Part shown: piece by piece, positions 48,266 through 56,105 of the stretch
How the letters are laid out: each line of letters begins with the position of its first letter
Numbering within the stretch: the stretch's first letter is position 1
NCBI RefSeq assembly: GCF_004405105.1
Contig: NZ_SORW01000002.1
Span: 367,025 to 431,024, forward strand
Direction of reading: 5' to 3'
Source: Jeotgalibacillus sp. R-1-5s-1
GTDB lineage: Bacteria > Bacillota > Bacilli > Bacillales > Jeotgalibacillaceae
Length of the DNA stretch: 64,000 nt
Made by a program: the position numbers and the translations under genes
The notes under the pieces: model-generated
What the model was told of the DNA's origin: nothing
The model's input: the letters and a program-made list of their open reading frames with translations, nothing else
Database searches by the model: none

Positions 48266-48568
48266 TCACCCGTCAAATTGACTACCAAATAAATCAAATT
48301 TAACAGGATAAGTGTTTTCATATTGATCCAACAACTCATGTAACGGTGCAGAATATCCGAGAAGGCCAAGCTCGTACTCCAGGTTTTCAAGAGAAATCCC
48401 TTCCCACTCTTCCTCCTTTACCGCCTCAATAATCCCGTAAGCTACTAAGGCTGATATGATGGCCGGAACAAGCCATTTGTCATCAACGCATACAGGTTCC
48501 GTTTCCTTTGTGGGAATAAAATAAAGCACAAGTAGAATCGCAACAACAATAAATGATAAAATAAACAT
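48266..48568 (-). CDS. Unrecognised small membrane protein
   Basis: 100 residues with two hydrophobic segments (1-18 and 33-50) joined by a short acidic loop. An acidic, aromatic tail (EEEWEGISLENLEYELGLLG) leads to a DLFGSQFDG end. The ATG at 48568 is 6 bases after GAGGTG; the longer frame to 48625 lacks a ribosome site. It reads towards the 46821-48200 gene with 65 bases between. The function is unknown. Confidence 0.7.
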   Translation of the reverse strand: MFILSFIVVAILLVLYFIPTKETEPVCVDDKWLVPAIISALVAYGIIEAVKEEEWEGISLENLEYELGLLGYSAPLHELLDQYENTYPVKFDLFGSQFDG

Positions 48569-48628
48569 TCCAGTCACCTCACCCATGGGATTTAATTTCT
48601 TATGAATGCATTGAAAGGATGTCAAAAT

Positions 48629-49018
48629 ATGATCCAGCGATTTATAGAACTCGGAGAAGGGTATTCAGATATTTATGAACTGATAGAATTAATGAAAGCG
48701 AACCGTCACCGGGCAGAAAGACTGCTCGTATTGGAGACGGAGAGTAAAAAAGGGAAAAAGCTTTCACTTGCTCTCGTACTGAAAAAAACGGACGAAGGAA
48801 ACTTCCAGGCGATCTACTTATGCCGGGAAGGAATCCCTATTCTTGATGGAAAGAAATCAGAAAGGCTGAGGCTGACTGAAGAAGCAGCTGAAAGTCACGG
48901 GATTCCTGTTATTACACTTACCGTTCAACCATCAGACCGGTTCGCAGAAAAAGAATTATATTATCAATACCTGACAGGCATCCTCAGGATGAACCGTTAC
49001 CTATCACCCCTGACATAA
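48629..49018 (+). CDS. Small cytoplasmic protein, possibly YlbA-like (DUF7147)
   Basis: 129 residues, no membrane segment. It begins MIQRFIELGEGYSDIYELIEL, a pattern I associate with a conserved Bacillales family near the ylb genes, sometimes mislabelled methylthioribose kinase. The length is far too short for a kinase and no nucleotide motif is present. The ATG at 48629 follows AAAGGA. It is convergent with ylbG over a shared terminator. The family name is tentative. Confidence 0.75.
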   Translation: MIQRFIELGEGYSDIYELIELMKANRHRAERLLVLETESKKGKKLSLALVLKKTDEGNFQAIYLCREGIPILDGKKSERLRLTEEAAESHGIPVITLTVQPSDRFAEKELYYQYLTGILRMNRYLSPLT

Positions 49019-49028
49019 CCGGGAAACT

Positions 49029-49067
49029 AAAAAGCGGGCAGCTTCTTAAAGGAAGCTCCCGCTTTTT
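49029..49067. terminator. Bidirectional terminator before ylbG end
   Basis: A 17-bp stem with one mismatch (49029-49045 with 49051-49067) and A/T tracts on both sides, between convergent genes. Confidence 0.9.
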
Positions 49068-49072
49068 AATTG

Positions 49073-49348
49073 TCAAAGACCCATTTTGTAATCATACTCT
49101 TTCGCTTTATCCGGCTTTGCATTTTCATATTCTGTTTTAATAAATGGCCGGAGAGATACTTCAACCGATTTTACATAAGAATAGTTCGACAGTTTTTCTG
49201 TCAGTTTTTCAATTTCACTTTGATTGCAGTATAATAAAACATATTTCATTTTTCTTGAAACGTAGTGAACATTACCAAAACGGCGCAATGTTTTTGCATG
49301 CTTTAAGCTGTGCAGCCAGACAATTAATCCTTGACGTTCAGTTAGCAT
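49073..49348 (-). CDS. ylbG: YlbG-family protein (DUF2129)
   Basis: 91 residues. [21 protein letters not shown] and the C-terminal [11 protein letters not shown] are characteristic of YlbG. It has an RNA-binding-like or ferredoxin-like small fold in family descriptions, with no established function. The ATG at 49348 (MLTERQG) is preferred. In B. subtilis it lies between ylbF and rsmD; here three extra genes separate it from ylbF. Confidence 0.9.
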   Translation of the reverse strand: MLTERQGLIVWLHSLKHAKTLRRFGNVHYVSRKMKYVLLYCNQSEIEKLTEKLSNYSYVKSVEVSLRPFIKTEYENAKPDKAKEYDYKMGL

Positions 49349-49427
49349 AAATAAGTACCTCACCTATTTTTCTTATTGTAAATTGTAGCACAATAAAACA
49401 GGAATCGGCAATGGTGGAGGAGTCGGC

Positions 49428-49742
49428 ATGGACTTAAATGAAATCTGGTCAATCTTTACTTCGGAACTGTTAAAGAACGAACGGATCGAGCAAGCAGAAT
49501 GGCAAAAAAAAGCAGGAATCCCTTTCCTTTATCTTTCAACTTCATTTTTAAAACAGGAAGAACTTGAGTATGTCATAAAAAAATGTGCTGTCAGAGCAAT
49601 GAGAGGAAAAAGACTGAATGCAGAAACTGTCTTTGTCAGAAGTCATTCCGGGAATTACGTATACAGACACCGTTTTTACGTTCCGCTTGAAAAAATGTTT
49701 TGCTGTGGAAACCTCTGCTCAGACTGTATACGCTTCAAATAG
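49428..49742 (+). CDS. Unrecognised 104-residue protein with a C-terminal Cys cluster
   Basis: A soluble-looking protein of 104 residues that ends in FCCGNLCSDCIRFK. Four cysteines (92, 93, 97, 100) could bind zinc or an iron-sulphur cluster. The strong site GGAGGAG precedes the ATG at 49428, and normal codon use supports a real gene. It is divergent from ylbG and 85 bases before the phosphodiesterase gene. No family was recognised with confidence. Confidence 0.75.
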   Translation: MDLNEIWSIFTSELLKNERIEQAEWQKKAGIPFLYLSTSFLKQEELEYVIKKCAVRAMRGKRLNAETVFVRSHSGNYVYRHRFYVPLEKMFCCGNLCSDCIRFK

Positions 49743-49827
49743 CTTTACGTTTGTATAGAAACGCCCGGTCATGCTACCATTAATTAGAGAATGACCGGCA
49801 ATTACATATCGAAATGGAGGACTTAAT

Positions 49828-50730
49828 ATGGGTAAAAAGTTAACGATCGGACTTGCACTTGCAGCTTCAGGAGCTGCTCTGTGGGCTGGAACAAAAGCCG
49901 TTTCAAAACCGGTAAAACGTCCGGCAAAACCTTTCTTTGAAGGCGAAAAACCAAGAGTCTTTGCCCATCGCGGAGGCAGCGATCTTGCACCGGAAAGTTC
50001 TTTGGCAGCATTTCAAGCTGCGGCAGACCTCGGTGTGCACGGGTTTGAAATTGATATCCGGATGACAAAGGATGAGGAGCTGATCGTTTTTCACGACCAG
50101 TTTATTGACCGCACAACAAACGGCGCAGGAAGAGTAGCAGACTATACGCTTGAAGAATTGAAGGAATTTGATCTTGGCTACCACTTCAGAGACCTGTCCG
50201 GCAGTCAGTCCTTCCGCGACAAAGGAGAAAAAATCCTGAGTCTGAAGGAGCTTTTTGAAGCCTTCCCGAATCACCTGTTCAACATTGATATGAAGGAAGA
50301 CCCGGATACGTATGAAGGCAGCCTTATGCCATCAAAATTATGGAGACTGATCGAAAAATCAGGCGTTGAAGATCGCGTTCTCGTCACAAGCTTTTACGAC
50401 GAACAGATCGACCGCTTCTCTCTTTATGCTCAGGAAAGAGTAGCCATCGGGGCAGGTGAAAACGAAGCCCGTAAAGCCTTCTCACTTTATAAAAGCGGTT
50501 TTGGACACCTGTATCACCCAAGAGCTGATGCACTCCAGATTCCTGTAAAGTACGGTGTCGTTCCACTTGACTCTCAGGGATTCATTGAATTCTTGACGTC
50601 ACTTAACATCCATATTGACTACTGGACAGTCAATGACGTTGAAACCATGGATCGCCTCATCCGCTACGGCGCAGACGGCATCATCACAGACCGCCCGGAC
50701 ATCGCCATGCAACTTTTATCAAACGACTGA
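49828..50730 (+). CDS. Glycerophosphodiester phosphodiesterase
   Basis: Hydrolyses glycerophosphodiesters to glycerol 3-phosphate and an alcohol. 300 residues: a hydrophobic N-terminal segment (4-22, probable anchor or signal), then the GDPD TIM barrel. Catalytic landmarks are HRG at 47-49, E74 and D76 in FEIDIR, and HD at 89-90 with RTTNGAG. The end DGIITDRPD is typical. The ATG follows GGAGGACTTAAT. A perfect terminator follows. Confidence 0.93.
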   Translation: MGKKLTIGLALAASGAALWAGTKAVSKPVKRPAKPFFEGEKPRVFAHRGGSDLAPESSLAAFQAAADLGVHGFEIDIRMTKDEELIVFHDQFIDRTTNGAGRVADYTLEELKEFDLGYHFRDLSGSQSFRDKGEKILSLKELFEAFPNHLFNIDMKEDPDTYEGSLMPSKLWRLIEKSGVEDRVLVTSFYDEQIDRFSLYAQERVAIGAGENEARKAFSLYKSGFGHLYHPRADALQIPVKYGVVPLDSQGFIEFLTSLNIHIDYWTVNDVETMDRLIRYGADGIITDRPDIAMQLLSND

Positions 50731-50739
50731 TCAATCATA

Positions 50740-50771
50740 AAAAAGGGACAGCTCTCGAGCTGTCCCTTTTT
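50740..50771. terminator. Terminator of the phosphodiesterase gene
   Basis: A perfect 15-bp stem (50740-50754 with 50757-50771) that is almost a full palindrome, with T5 on the plus strand. Confidence 0.9.
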
Positions 50772-50812
50772 ATTTCGTATTTAGGAGGAATTATGTAATG
50801 CCTTTAAGAGCC

Positions 50813-51053
50813 GGACCGGACTCATCCTTCGCTTTCCTTTGTCTAGCTCCGGCGACTAGCCCCTCGAGGTCATAAGTCAAAGCTGAACGAGGGCGAAGGT
50901 CAGCCCTCTTTTCACCTTCGTCTTATGCTTGTCGGGGCTGGACGAGTCGCCTCCACTTTTCTGAAGGCCGCGCGGTGAGCCAGCTATTGCTGCGCAATAA
51001 ACTGTCTCACCTGTCGCTTCTCTGTTGCAGGAGTCTACGGATGAGTCCGGGCC
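50813..51053 (-). repeat. 113-bp family repeat, copy E, split by a second repeat
   Basis: The ends are inverted repeats (GGACCGGACTCATCC with GGATGAGTCCGGGCC, 14 of 15). The left 25 bases and right 88 bases line up with copy A and together make 113 bp. Between them lie 128 foreign bases (50838-50965). Confidence 0.8.
50838..50965 (+). repeat. Second repeat family, 128 bp, inserted in copy E
   Basis: It begins TTTGTCTAGCTCC and ends CTCCACTTTTCTGAA. About 100 bases of it reappear, inverted, at 63903-64000. The segment GAGGGCGAAGGTCAGCCCTC is internally self-complementary in part. No open frame of note. Confidence 0.8.
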
Positions 51054-51080
51054 TTAGAGCGACATTCATATAACCCTCGC

Positions 51081-51521
51081 TTATGCCGAACAAGAACACC
51101 CTCCGCCTGTACCGCAGCCACCACTGCAGCCGGAATCAAAAAAGGCATTACCCGTCGGAATTTTAACACTCTCGGATACAGATTTCCCGATAATCGTGCT
51201 TACTTCATCAAGCAGCTGCTGAAGCTGATTTTCAGCCACTCTGAAGGTCGCCACATGGTCATCCATATCCATATCACGTTTCGTCTCCCTGATCTCTTTC
51301 ATCACCCTGGAGTAATCAGGATGATATCTTCCGAATCGCTGCACCTCTTCGTACAGCTCTTTTAAAGAATTAAATTTATATATTTTATCCATTGATTCAC
51401 GGGATGATTTTAATGCCTGATAGCAATGAAAATAATGTGCAGCCTCTTCAGACTTTAAAATCATTTCAGCCAGTTCATCGGATACATCAAGCAGTTGAAT
51501 ACTTTCCATGGTTGCCAGCAT
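51081..51521 (-). CDS. ylbF: YlbF, regulator of competence, sporulation and RNA processing
   Basis: Partner of YmcA and YaaT in the iron-sulphur Y-complex that affects RNase Y, sporulation, biofilm and competence in B. subtilis. 146 residues: a helical YlbF/YmcA domain (QRFGRYHPDYSRVMKEIRE near 61-79) and a glycine/cysteine-rich tail. Four cysteines (132, 136, 142, 144) are likely cluster ligands. The ATG at 51521 follows GGAGGTGCTGAG. Confidence 0.93.
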   Translation of the reverse strand: MLATMESIQLLDVSDELAEMILKSEEAAHYFHCYQALKSSRESMDKIYKFNSLKELYEEVQRFGRYHPDYSRVMKEIRETKRDMDMDDHVATFRVAENQLQQLLDEVSTIIGKSVSESVKIPTGNAFFDSGCSGGCGTGGGCSCSA

Positions 51522-51566
51522 CTCAGCACCTCCATCATAACATGGAATGAGCTTTCAGGAAATTGA

Positions 51567-51893
51567 TCATTCTTCTCTCCACTGACTCATAAATGATTGA
51601 TTTTTCGATTGCTGATTATGCTGAATATGCCCAAGTACGTCGTTCAACAGGTCTATCACATCCTGAACCTGACTCGTGTAAGTCTCTATCTGTTCACGAT
51701 CCAGCTCTTTAAATTTTTTTTTCAATGTATTTAAAAATGTCTCTGAGGCGTCCTGCTTCTGATCTTCAAAGAGAAGCCACTCTTCATATAACTCCTGCCA
51801 GGAAACCTCCCGTCTTCTACCCTTTTCAATTAAATGCGGGTTTTCGGTAAGGTATTTTTTAAATGCAGCTTTCTCAGCACTTAATGGACTCAT
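51567..51893 (-). CDS. ylbD: YlbD-family spore coat protein
   Basis: 108 residues, helical and charged. It includes SWQELYEEWLLF in the middle and a Gln/Asn/Ser-rich end. This matches the YlbD coat-protein family found next to ylbF; the B. subtilis protein is described as a putative spore coat protein. The ATG is at 51893 after GGAGGGG. No sigmaE or sigmaK promoter was clearly identified. Confidence 0.85.
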   Translation of the reverse strand: MSPLSAEKAAFKKYLTENPHLIEKGRRREVSWQELYEEWLLFEDQKQDASETFLNTLKKKFKELDREQIETYTSQVQDVIDLLNDVLGHIQHNQQSKNQSFMSQWREE

Positions 51894-51973
51894 TGTGATC
51901 CCCTCCGTCAGAGCTTGATGAAATTATGATATGATGAAAATATAGGATTGGTACTTGTGACAGGAGGATAAAC

Positions 51974-52459
51974 ATGAATCATACAGATAATAAATCCGTT
52001 ACTTCTTTTTACGAACACGCATCTGAAGAAGAACGTCAGATTATAGAACAGGTTGTGAAAGGCCTTGCAGATAAACGTGAAGGCCGGTTTACTTCCAATG
52101 TCAGTGCGCTATTTAATCTCGAAGCGGACAACGGGGAAGAGCTGCTGACGCTGCATATGCCCGTTACACCTATGCTTTATAATTCGCTCGGCATTGTCCA
52201 TGGTGGTGTTACAGCAACCGCTATCGATACAGCCATGGGTACGCTTGCAAACCGAACTGTTCCTGAAGGTTTCGGTGCCGTCACAAGTCAGCTGACCATT
52301 CATTACACAGCACCCGTGTCCGGAACGGAAGTAACTGCACATGCCCGTATCATTCACCGCGGATCAAAAACGATGGTACTTGAAGGCTGGCTGACCGGAT
52401 CAGACCAGAAAAGAATGGCACACGCAACAGCTTCGTTTTTTTTGATACCCAAAAAATGA
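51974..52459 (+). CDS. PaaI-type hotdog-fold thioesterase
   Basis: Probable acyl-CoA thioesterase, 161 residues. The hotdog core has NSLGIVHGGVTATAIDTAMG (catalytic region) and TIHYTAPVSGTEVTAHARIIHRG. The preferred acyl-CoA is not predictable. The ATG follows AGGAGGATAAAC. It is divergent from ylbD and convergent with the CAP-domain gene; no B. subtilis gene is at this position. Confidence 0.88.
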   Translation: MNHTDNKSVTSFYEHASEEERQIIEQVVKGLADKREGRFTSNVSALFNLEADNGEELLTLHMPVTPMLYNSLGIVHGGVTATAIDTAMGTLANRTVPEGFGAVTSQLTIHYTAPVSGTEVTAHARIIHRGSKTMVLEGWLTGSDQKRMAHATASFFLIPKK

Positions 52460-52503
52460 TGTATAACTTTACATGAGTATGTTCTTCATCTTTCATTTCA
52501 TAC

Positions 52504-52544
52504 GAAAAAGCCGACCGGATTTTACGATCCTAGTCGGCTTTTTC
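52504..52544. terminator. Bidirectional terminator
   Basis: A stem GAAAAAGCCGAC/GTCGGCTTTTTC (52504-52515 with 52533-52544) with a further inner stem, between convergent genes. It includes the stop codon of the CAP-domain gene. Confidence 0.9.
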
Positions 52545-53645
52545 CTGATCTGGTTCAAAGGCAGCTTCATTTTCAGATGGCTTAATTTCGAGAAAGTTTT
52601 GCGTGTAGTAAAGTCCGTAAACCCCTAAACCGGTGTGTGTATACTTTTCATCAAGAATCGTATTGCGGTGCTCAGGAGAATTCATCCATGCGTGAACAAC
52701 TGAAGGCGCAATGTCAAACTGATAAGCCGTGTTTTCAGCTGCCGATTCATAAGTCTTGTTTACCTCTGCAAGCCTTTGTTCAAGCGAGCTGCTTTCTTCC
52801 GTTTCGATTTCAGCTTCTGCATTGGTCTTTTCCAGATCCATTGAAATGCTGTATTCACGTGCAGCGTTAGAGGCTTCTTCGTTCCGTTCAAGCTCCTCAA
52901 GCCCATTTTCATTTCTGATAAAGTTAACCATATCAAAAAGCTGCTCTTCACTTGCCCTGTTTACCTCATCAAGGTTTTGAGGCAGATCCGGCTCCGGTTC
53001 AGATGCACTCTGATCATCAGCTGCCTCATCATAAGGTCTTTGACTGATAAGGGTTTCTTTATCCATATAATAGACGCCCATTAATCGATTTGTAGCCGAA
53101 TCAATCAACAGCTGTGCATATAAATCGTCATAAGGTACAAGGAGCCTGGAATGAAGATCCTGTTCACTCAGTTCGAACTGATAGGATTCATCTCCGTCCT
53201 CAACAAATATCTCGGTTGTAATCATCGTAAACCGGTAAATCTCATCCACGGGTTGTCCTGAGTAATACGGTGAGCTGTCTACTCCAGCACCCATAGCGAA
53301 AATAGCCGAAATTTTTTGATCTTTTATGGCAGCCAGAAGGTAATAATCCTCATCCTTGTACACCATCCAGCTTTGACCAAACTTGCCCGGATCAATTCTG
53401 TCGGGTTCGCCCCACTCCTGTTTGAACTCGTCTGCAGAGCGCCCCACGTAGACGGATACACCTGACTTCGGCCTGGTCAGACTGTCTGTATAGGCAGGAA
53501 TATTGTCGTCCTGACTGTTCCGGCCTGTCTCTGTTGTAAAGGATTCATTTTCAAGAATATCGTTCTCCTGAAATGAAGGGCCACTATAAAAGCCAATGAG
53601 GAGGATAACGAGTATGACTACTCCTATTCTGATCACAGCTTTCAT
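52530..53645 (-). CDS. ylbC: CAP/SCP-domain protein with CAP-associated N-domain (YlbC-like)
   Basis: 371 residues: an N-terminal membrane helix or signal (about 5-22), a CAP-associated domain (about 60-200), an acidic linker, and a C-terminal CAP domain (about 230-352). The CAP domain has FIRNENGLEEL, AREYS and HAWMNSPEHRNTILDEKYTHTGLGVY. It is probably exported and attached to the cell surface. Bacterial CAP proteins have no agreed activity. It matches the ylbC position and architecture. The ATG is at 53645. Confidence 0.88.
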   Translation of the reverse strand: MKAVIRIGVVILVILLIGFYSGPSFQENDILENESFTTETGRNSQDDNIPAYTDSLTRPKSGVSVYVGRSADEFKQEWGEPDRIDPGKFGQSWMVYKDEDYYLLAAIKDQKISAIFAMGAGVDSSPYYSGQPVDEIYRFTMITTEIFVEDGDESYQFELSEQDLHSRLLVPYDDLYAQLLIDSATNRLMGVYYMDKETLISQRPYDEAADDQSASEPEPDLPQNLDEVNRASEEQLFDMVNFIRNENGLEELERNEEASNAAREYSISMDLEKTNAEAEIETEESSSLEQRLAEVNKTYESAAENTAYQFDIAPSVVHAWMNSPEHRNTILDEKYTHTGLGVYGLYYTQNFLEIKPSENEAAFEPDQEKAD

Positions 53646-53849
53646 ACTTCTCCCCCCAAATCGTTATTATCTTTATTATACATAGCCGTTCTCCATATGA
53701 ATAGCGCAAAGTACCGGAAGCAATGTCATGGTTTTGCCACAAAAAACTTTAAATTACGTCGCGACACAATTGCAACTTCTTTTTTTTTCGACTATTATTA
53801 AGCATGAGATGATTTATTTACTTAAGCATTGACAGGAGGGAATTTTCTT

Positions 53850-54209
53850 ATGCGTTTTGAAAATACTGGATTAGAAACGTTAGTCGTTGAACTGGACCGT
53901 TTAGACGATATTATGAAAGAACATGGCATGATCCGTGCCGGACAATGGGATTGGGAACGAGTTACATATGACCGTAAGTTTGAAATTCGTGAGGGTACTT
54001 TTTACCTGCGCATTTTCGGTTTCACTGAAACAGGTGACGTAGGTGCTCACGATGCAGACATTAAATTAATGACACCTCTTCTGGGTAAGCACTATTATCC
54101 ACACGGTGTTGAATATGGCGAAGGCGAGGAGTTTCCTGAACACCTCGTTCAGACTTGTGAAAAGATTCTCGTTGCTCTTCAGGCAGAGCTTTCACAGGTA
54201 GCACTGTAA
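53850..54209 (+). CDS. YugN-like family protein
   Basis: 119 residues, soluble. It shows QWDWERVTYDRKFEI, FYLRIFGF and HYYPHGVEYGEGEEFP, the hallmarks of the YugN family of Bacillales. No function is known. The ATG at 53850 follows GGAGGG; the frame upstream of it is not used. A possible promoter (TTGCAA, 18 bases, TATTAT) lies about 50 bases upstream. Confidence 0.85.
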   Translation: MRFENTGLETLVVELDRLDDIMKEHGMIRAGQWDWERVTYDRKFEIREGTFYLRIFGFTETGDVGAHDADIKLMTPLLGKHYYPHGVEYGEGEEFPEHLVQTCEKILVALQAELSQVAL

Positions 54210-54219
54210 AGATTAAGAG

Positions 54220-54245
54220 GAGCCATGTTGCCGTGGCTCTTTTTT
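54220..54245 (+). terminator. Terminator of the yugN-like gene
   Basis: An 8-bp stem GAGCCATG/CGTGGCTC (one wobble) with loop TTGC and six T residues. Confidence 0.82.
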
Positions 54246-54323
54246 ATACCTTCATTCAAGATCCATCCCCAATGACATCCGGAATCGGCTCCGGACATAA
54301 AAAGATTTGAGAGGAGCCCTGAA

Positions 54324-55382
54324 TTGAATAAGTTTTTTACGAAAAAAAACTTGATGACCATTTTCGCTATTCTCGTTGTACTTATTCTGATGTACTTCAT
54401 CCTGCCAGTATCTGTTCCATTAATTTTGGCACTCGTGACAGCCCTTGTTCTGGAACCTCTAGTCAAGCTGCTTGAAAAACGGCTGAAAGGAAACAGGCAG
54501 GCGTCGGTTGGTATTGTTTTTGTACTGTTTTTAGGTATCCTGGGAATGATCCTTTACTTTTCAGTTACCAGACTCGTTGGTCAGGCGATCAGCTTCGTTG
54601 AAAACACACCTGATTATATCAATGAATTAACTGAATGGTGGAGTGGCGTTCAGCAAAATATGAGTGACCGTTTTGCTCAGGTTCCTGATGACGTGATCGA
54701 TCAGACGAACAATGAAATCAGCAATTTCCTGAACGACTTCAGAACGAGTATCACAAATTCAATCAATGCCGAGTCTGTCACAGGACTCGTCACAAATATC
54801 CCTGATTATCTCGTCAGTTTCTTAGTGTTTCTGATCGCATTATTTTTAATTATGATCGATCTGCCAAGAATCCAGCATTCCGTATATAGTCATTTGAAAG
54901 AGCAGACAGCTGAAAAAGTCCGGTTTATGACAGCAAGACTGTCTAAGGTCATCTTCGGATTTGCCAAAGCTCAATTCCTTGTCAGCTTATTAATTCTTGC
55001 CGGAGCTTTAATCGGCCTGTTTATTATCGCTCCCGAAGTCGCGATCGTCATGGCAATCATAATCTGGATCATTGATCTCATTCCGATCATCGGATCCATT
55101 GTCATTCTCGCACCATGGGCTGCTTTCCAGCTGATCACAGGAGATGTGGAACAGGGTACCCAGCTCGCCATCCTTGCTGTTGTACTACTTGTCATCCGAA
55201 GAACCGTTGAACCAAAAGTAATGGGAAGTCACATTGGACTCTCCCCACTTGCGACACTGATCGCCATGTTCATCGGCTTGAAGCTGTTTGGTATACTAGG
55301 CTTTATTATCGGCCCTCTACTGCTCATCATTTTCAACTCTGCGAAAGAAGCAGGTATTATCAAGCTGGACTTTAAAATATAA
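54324..55382 (+). CDS. AI-2E family (PerM-type) membrane transporter
   Basis: 352 residues with about eight membrane segments and the typical central extracellular region (about 90-155). The C-terminal core has IIWIIDLIPIIGSIVILAPWA and EPKVMGSHIGLSPL. Family members export small molecules or exchange Na+/H+; substrate cannot be assigned. The start is TTG at 54324 after AGAGGAG. In some Bacilli relatives are sporulation proteins, but I see no sporulation promoter here. Confidence 0.9.
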   Translation: MNKFFTKKNLMTIFAILVVLILMYFILPVSVPLILALVTALVLEPLVKLLEKRLKGNRQASVGIVFVLFLGILGMILYFSVTRLVGQAISFVENTPDYINELTEWWSGVQQNMSDRFAQVPDDVIDQTNNEISNFLNDFRTSITNSINAESVTGLVTNIPDYLVSFLVFLIALFLIMIDLPRIQHSVYSHLKEQTAEKVRFMTARLSKVIFGFAKAQFLVSLLILAGALIGLFIIAPEVAIVMAIIIWIIDLIPIIGSIVILAPWAAFQLITGDVEQGTQLAILAVVLLVIRRTVEPKVMGSHIGLSPLATLIAMFIGLKLFGILGFIIGPLLLIIFNSAKEAGIIKLDFKI

Positions 55383-55391
55383 CTGATCGTC

Positions 55392-55421
55392 AAGCCGTTC
55401 ATTTCAGATGAACGGTTTTTT
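55392..55421 (+). terminator. Terminator of the AI-2E transporter gene
   Basis: The stem AAGCCGTTCAT/ATGAACGGTTTT with a loop of five bases, followed by a T run, 10 bases past the stop codon. Confidence 0.85.
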
Positions 55422-55587
55422 GTATGCTTTTTTATCATACTCAATTTTTTTTAATTAAATTTACTTTAAACAAATATTTATTTTTAACAGAAACCCATGA
55501 GTGTGGGGCACTCCTCTGTAGGAAAAAATCTGCTGACACTGATTGTTGAGAGCGATGGAATGCCCAGACACAGTGTATAAACTAAAA

Positions 55588-55620
55588 AAGAAAAGCCCGG
55601 AATGAATCCGGACTTTTCTT
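55588..55620 (-). terminator. Terminator of the ctaM/yozB-like gene
   Basis: A 14-bp stem with one mismatch (55588-55601 with 55607-55620), followed by TTTTTT on the minus strand. It overlaps the stop codon. Confidence 0.85.
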
Positions 55621-56080
55621 ATCCACCAATAATGGCTTTAATAACTGAAGTTGTTTCCCCACCGCTGTAGAATACGTACAATAACAGATACACCATTACT
55701 CCCGTAGATGCGGTGAAAAACCAGATAATTGAAGTAATCGGTCCGATTTTGCGATGCTTTTTAATGCGATCTTTATATCCAAGCCAGATCGTCACAAGGC
55801 CGAACACCGCACCCGTTGTAGCGAGAATGATATGGAAAATTAAAAACACTGTGTAATAAATTTTAATATCATCAGGTCCGCCGAAAGCTGTATTACCTAC
55901 AAACACGGTTCTGCTCATGTAAATGATAAAAAAAGTTAATGCCGCAATCGCCGAAGCAAACATCGTCTTTTTATGTGCTTCGATTTTGCGTTTTCGAACC
56001 AGCACCCAGCCGATTGCCACTAATACTGCGCTCAAAACAATAAAGATTGTACTCAACGTTGGTAAAATAGGTAACGTCAT
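55619..56080 (-). CDS. ctaM: DUF420 oxidase assembly protein (CtaM/YozB-like)
   Basis: 153 residues with four membrane helices (about 8-27, 37-58, 75-105 and 118-145) of the DUF420 family. Staphylococcus CtaM and B. subtilis YozB are needed for assembling haem-copper oxidases. The histidines KKHRKIGP and FHIILA lie at helix ends and could be functional. It lies 25 bases after ctaG and is co-transcribed with it, which strengthens the assembly-factor assignment. In B. subtilis yozB is elsewhere. Confidence 0.85.
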   Translation of the reverse strand: MTLPILPTLSTIFIVLSAVLVAIGWVLVRKRKIEAHKKTMFASAIAALTFFIIYMSRTVFVGNTAFGGPDDIKIYYTVFLIFHIILATTGAVFGLVTIWLGYKDRIKKHRKIGPITSIIWFFTASTGVMVYLLLYVFYSGGETTSVIKAIIGG

Positions 56081-56105
56081 CGTCTAAATCCTCTTTCTCT
56101 TCGTA

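Larger units (their letters stand above)
50731..51080. other. Gene-free stretch: terminator plus nested repeats
   Basis: This 350-base gap holds the phosphodiesterase terminator and a 113-bp repeat interrupted by a 128-bp second repeat (listed separately). Nothing else is seen. Confidence 0.7.
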
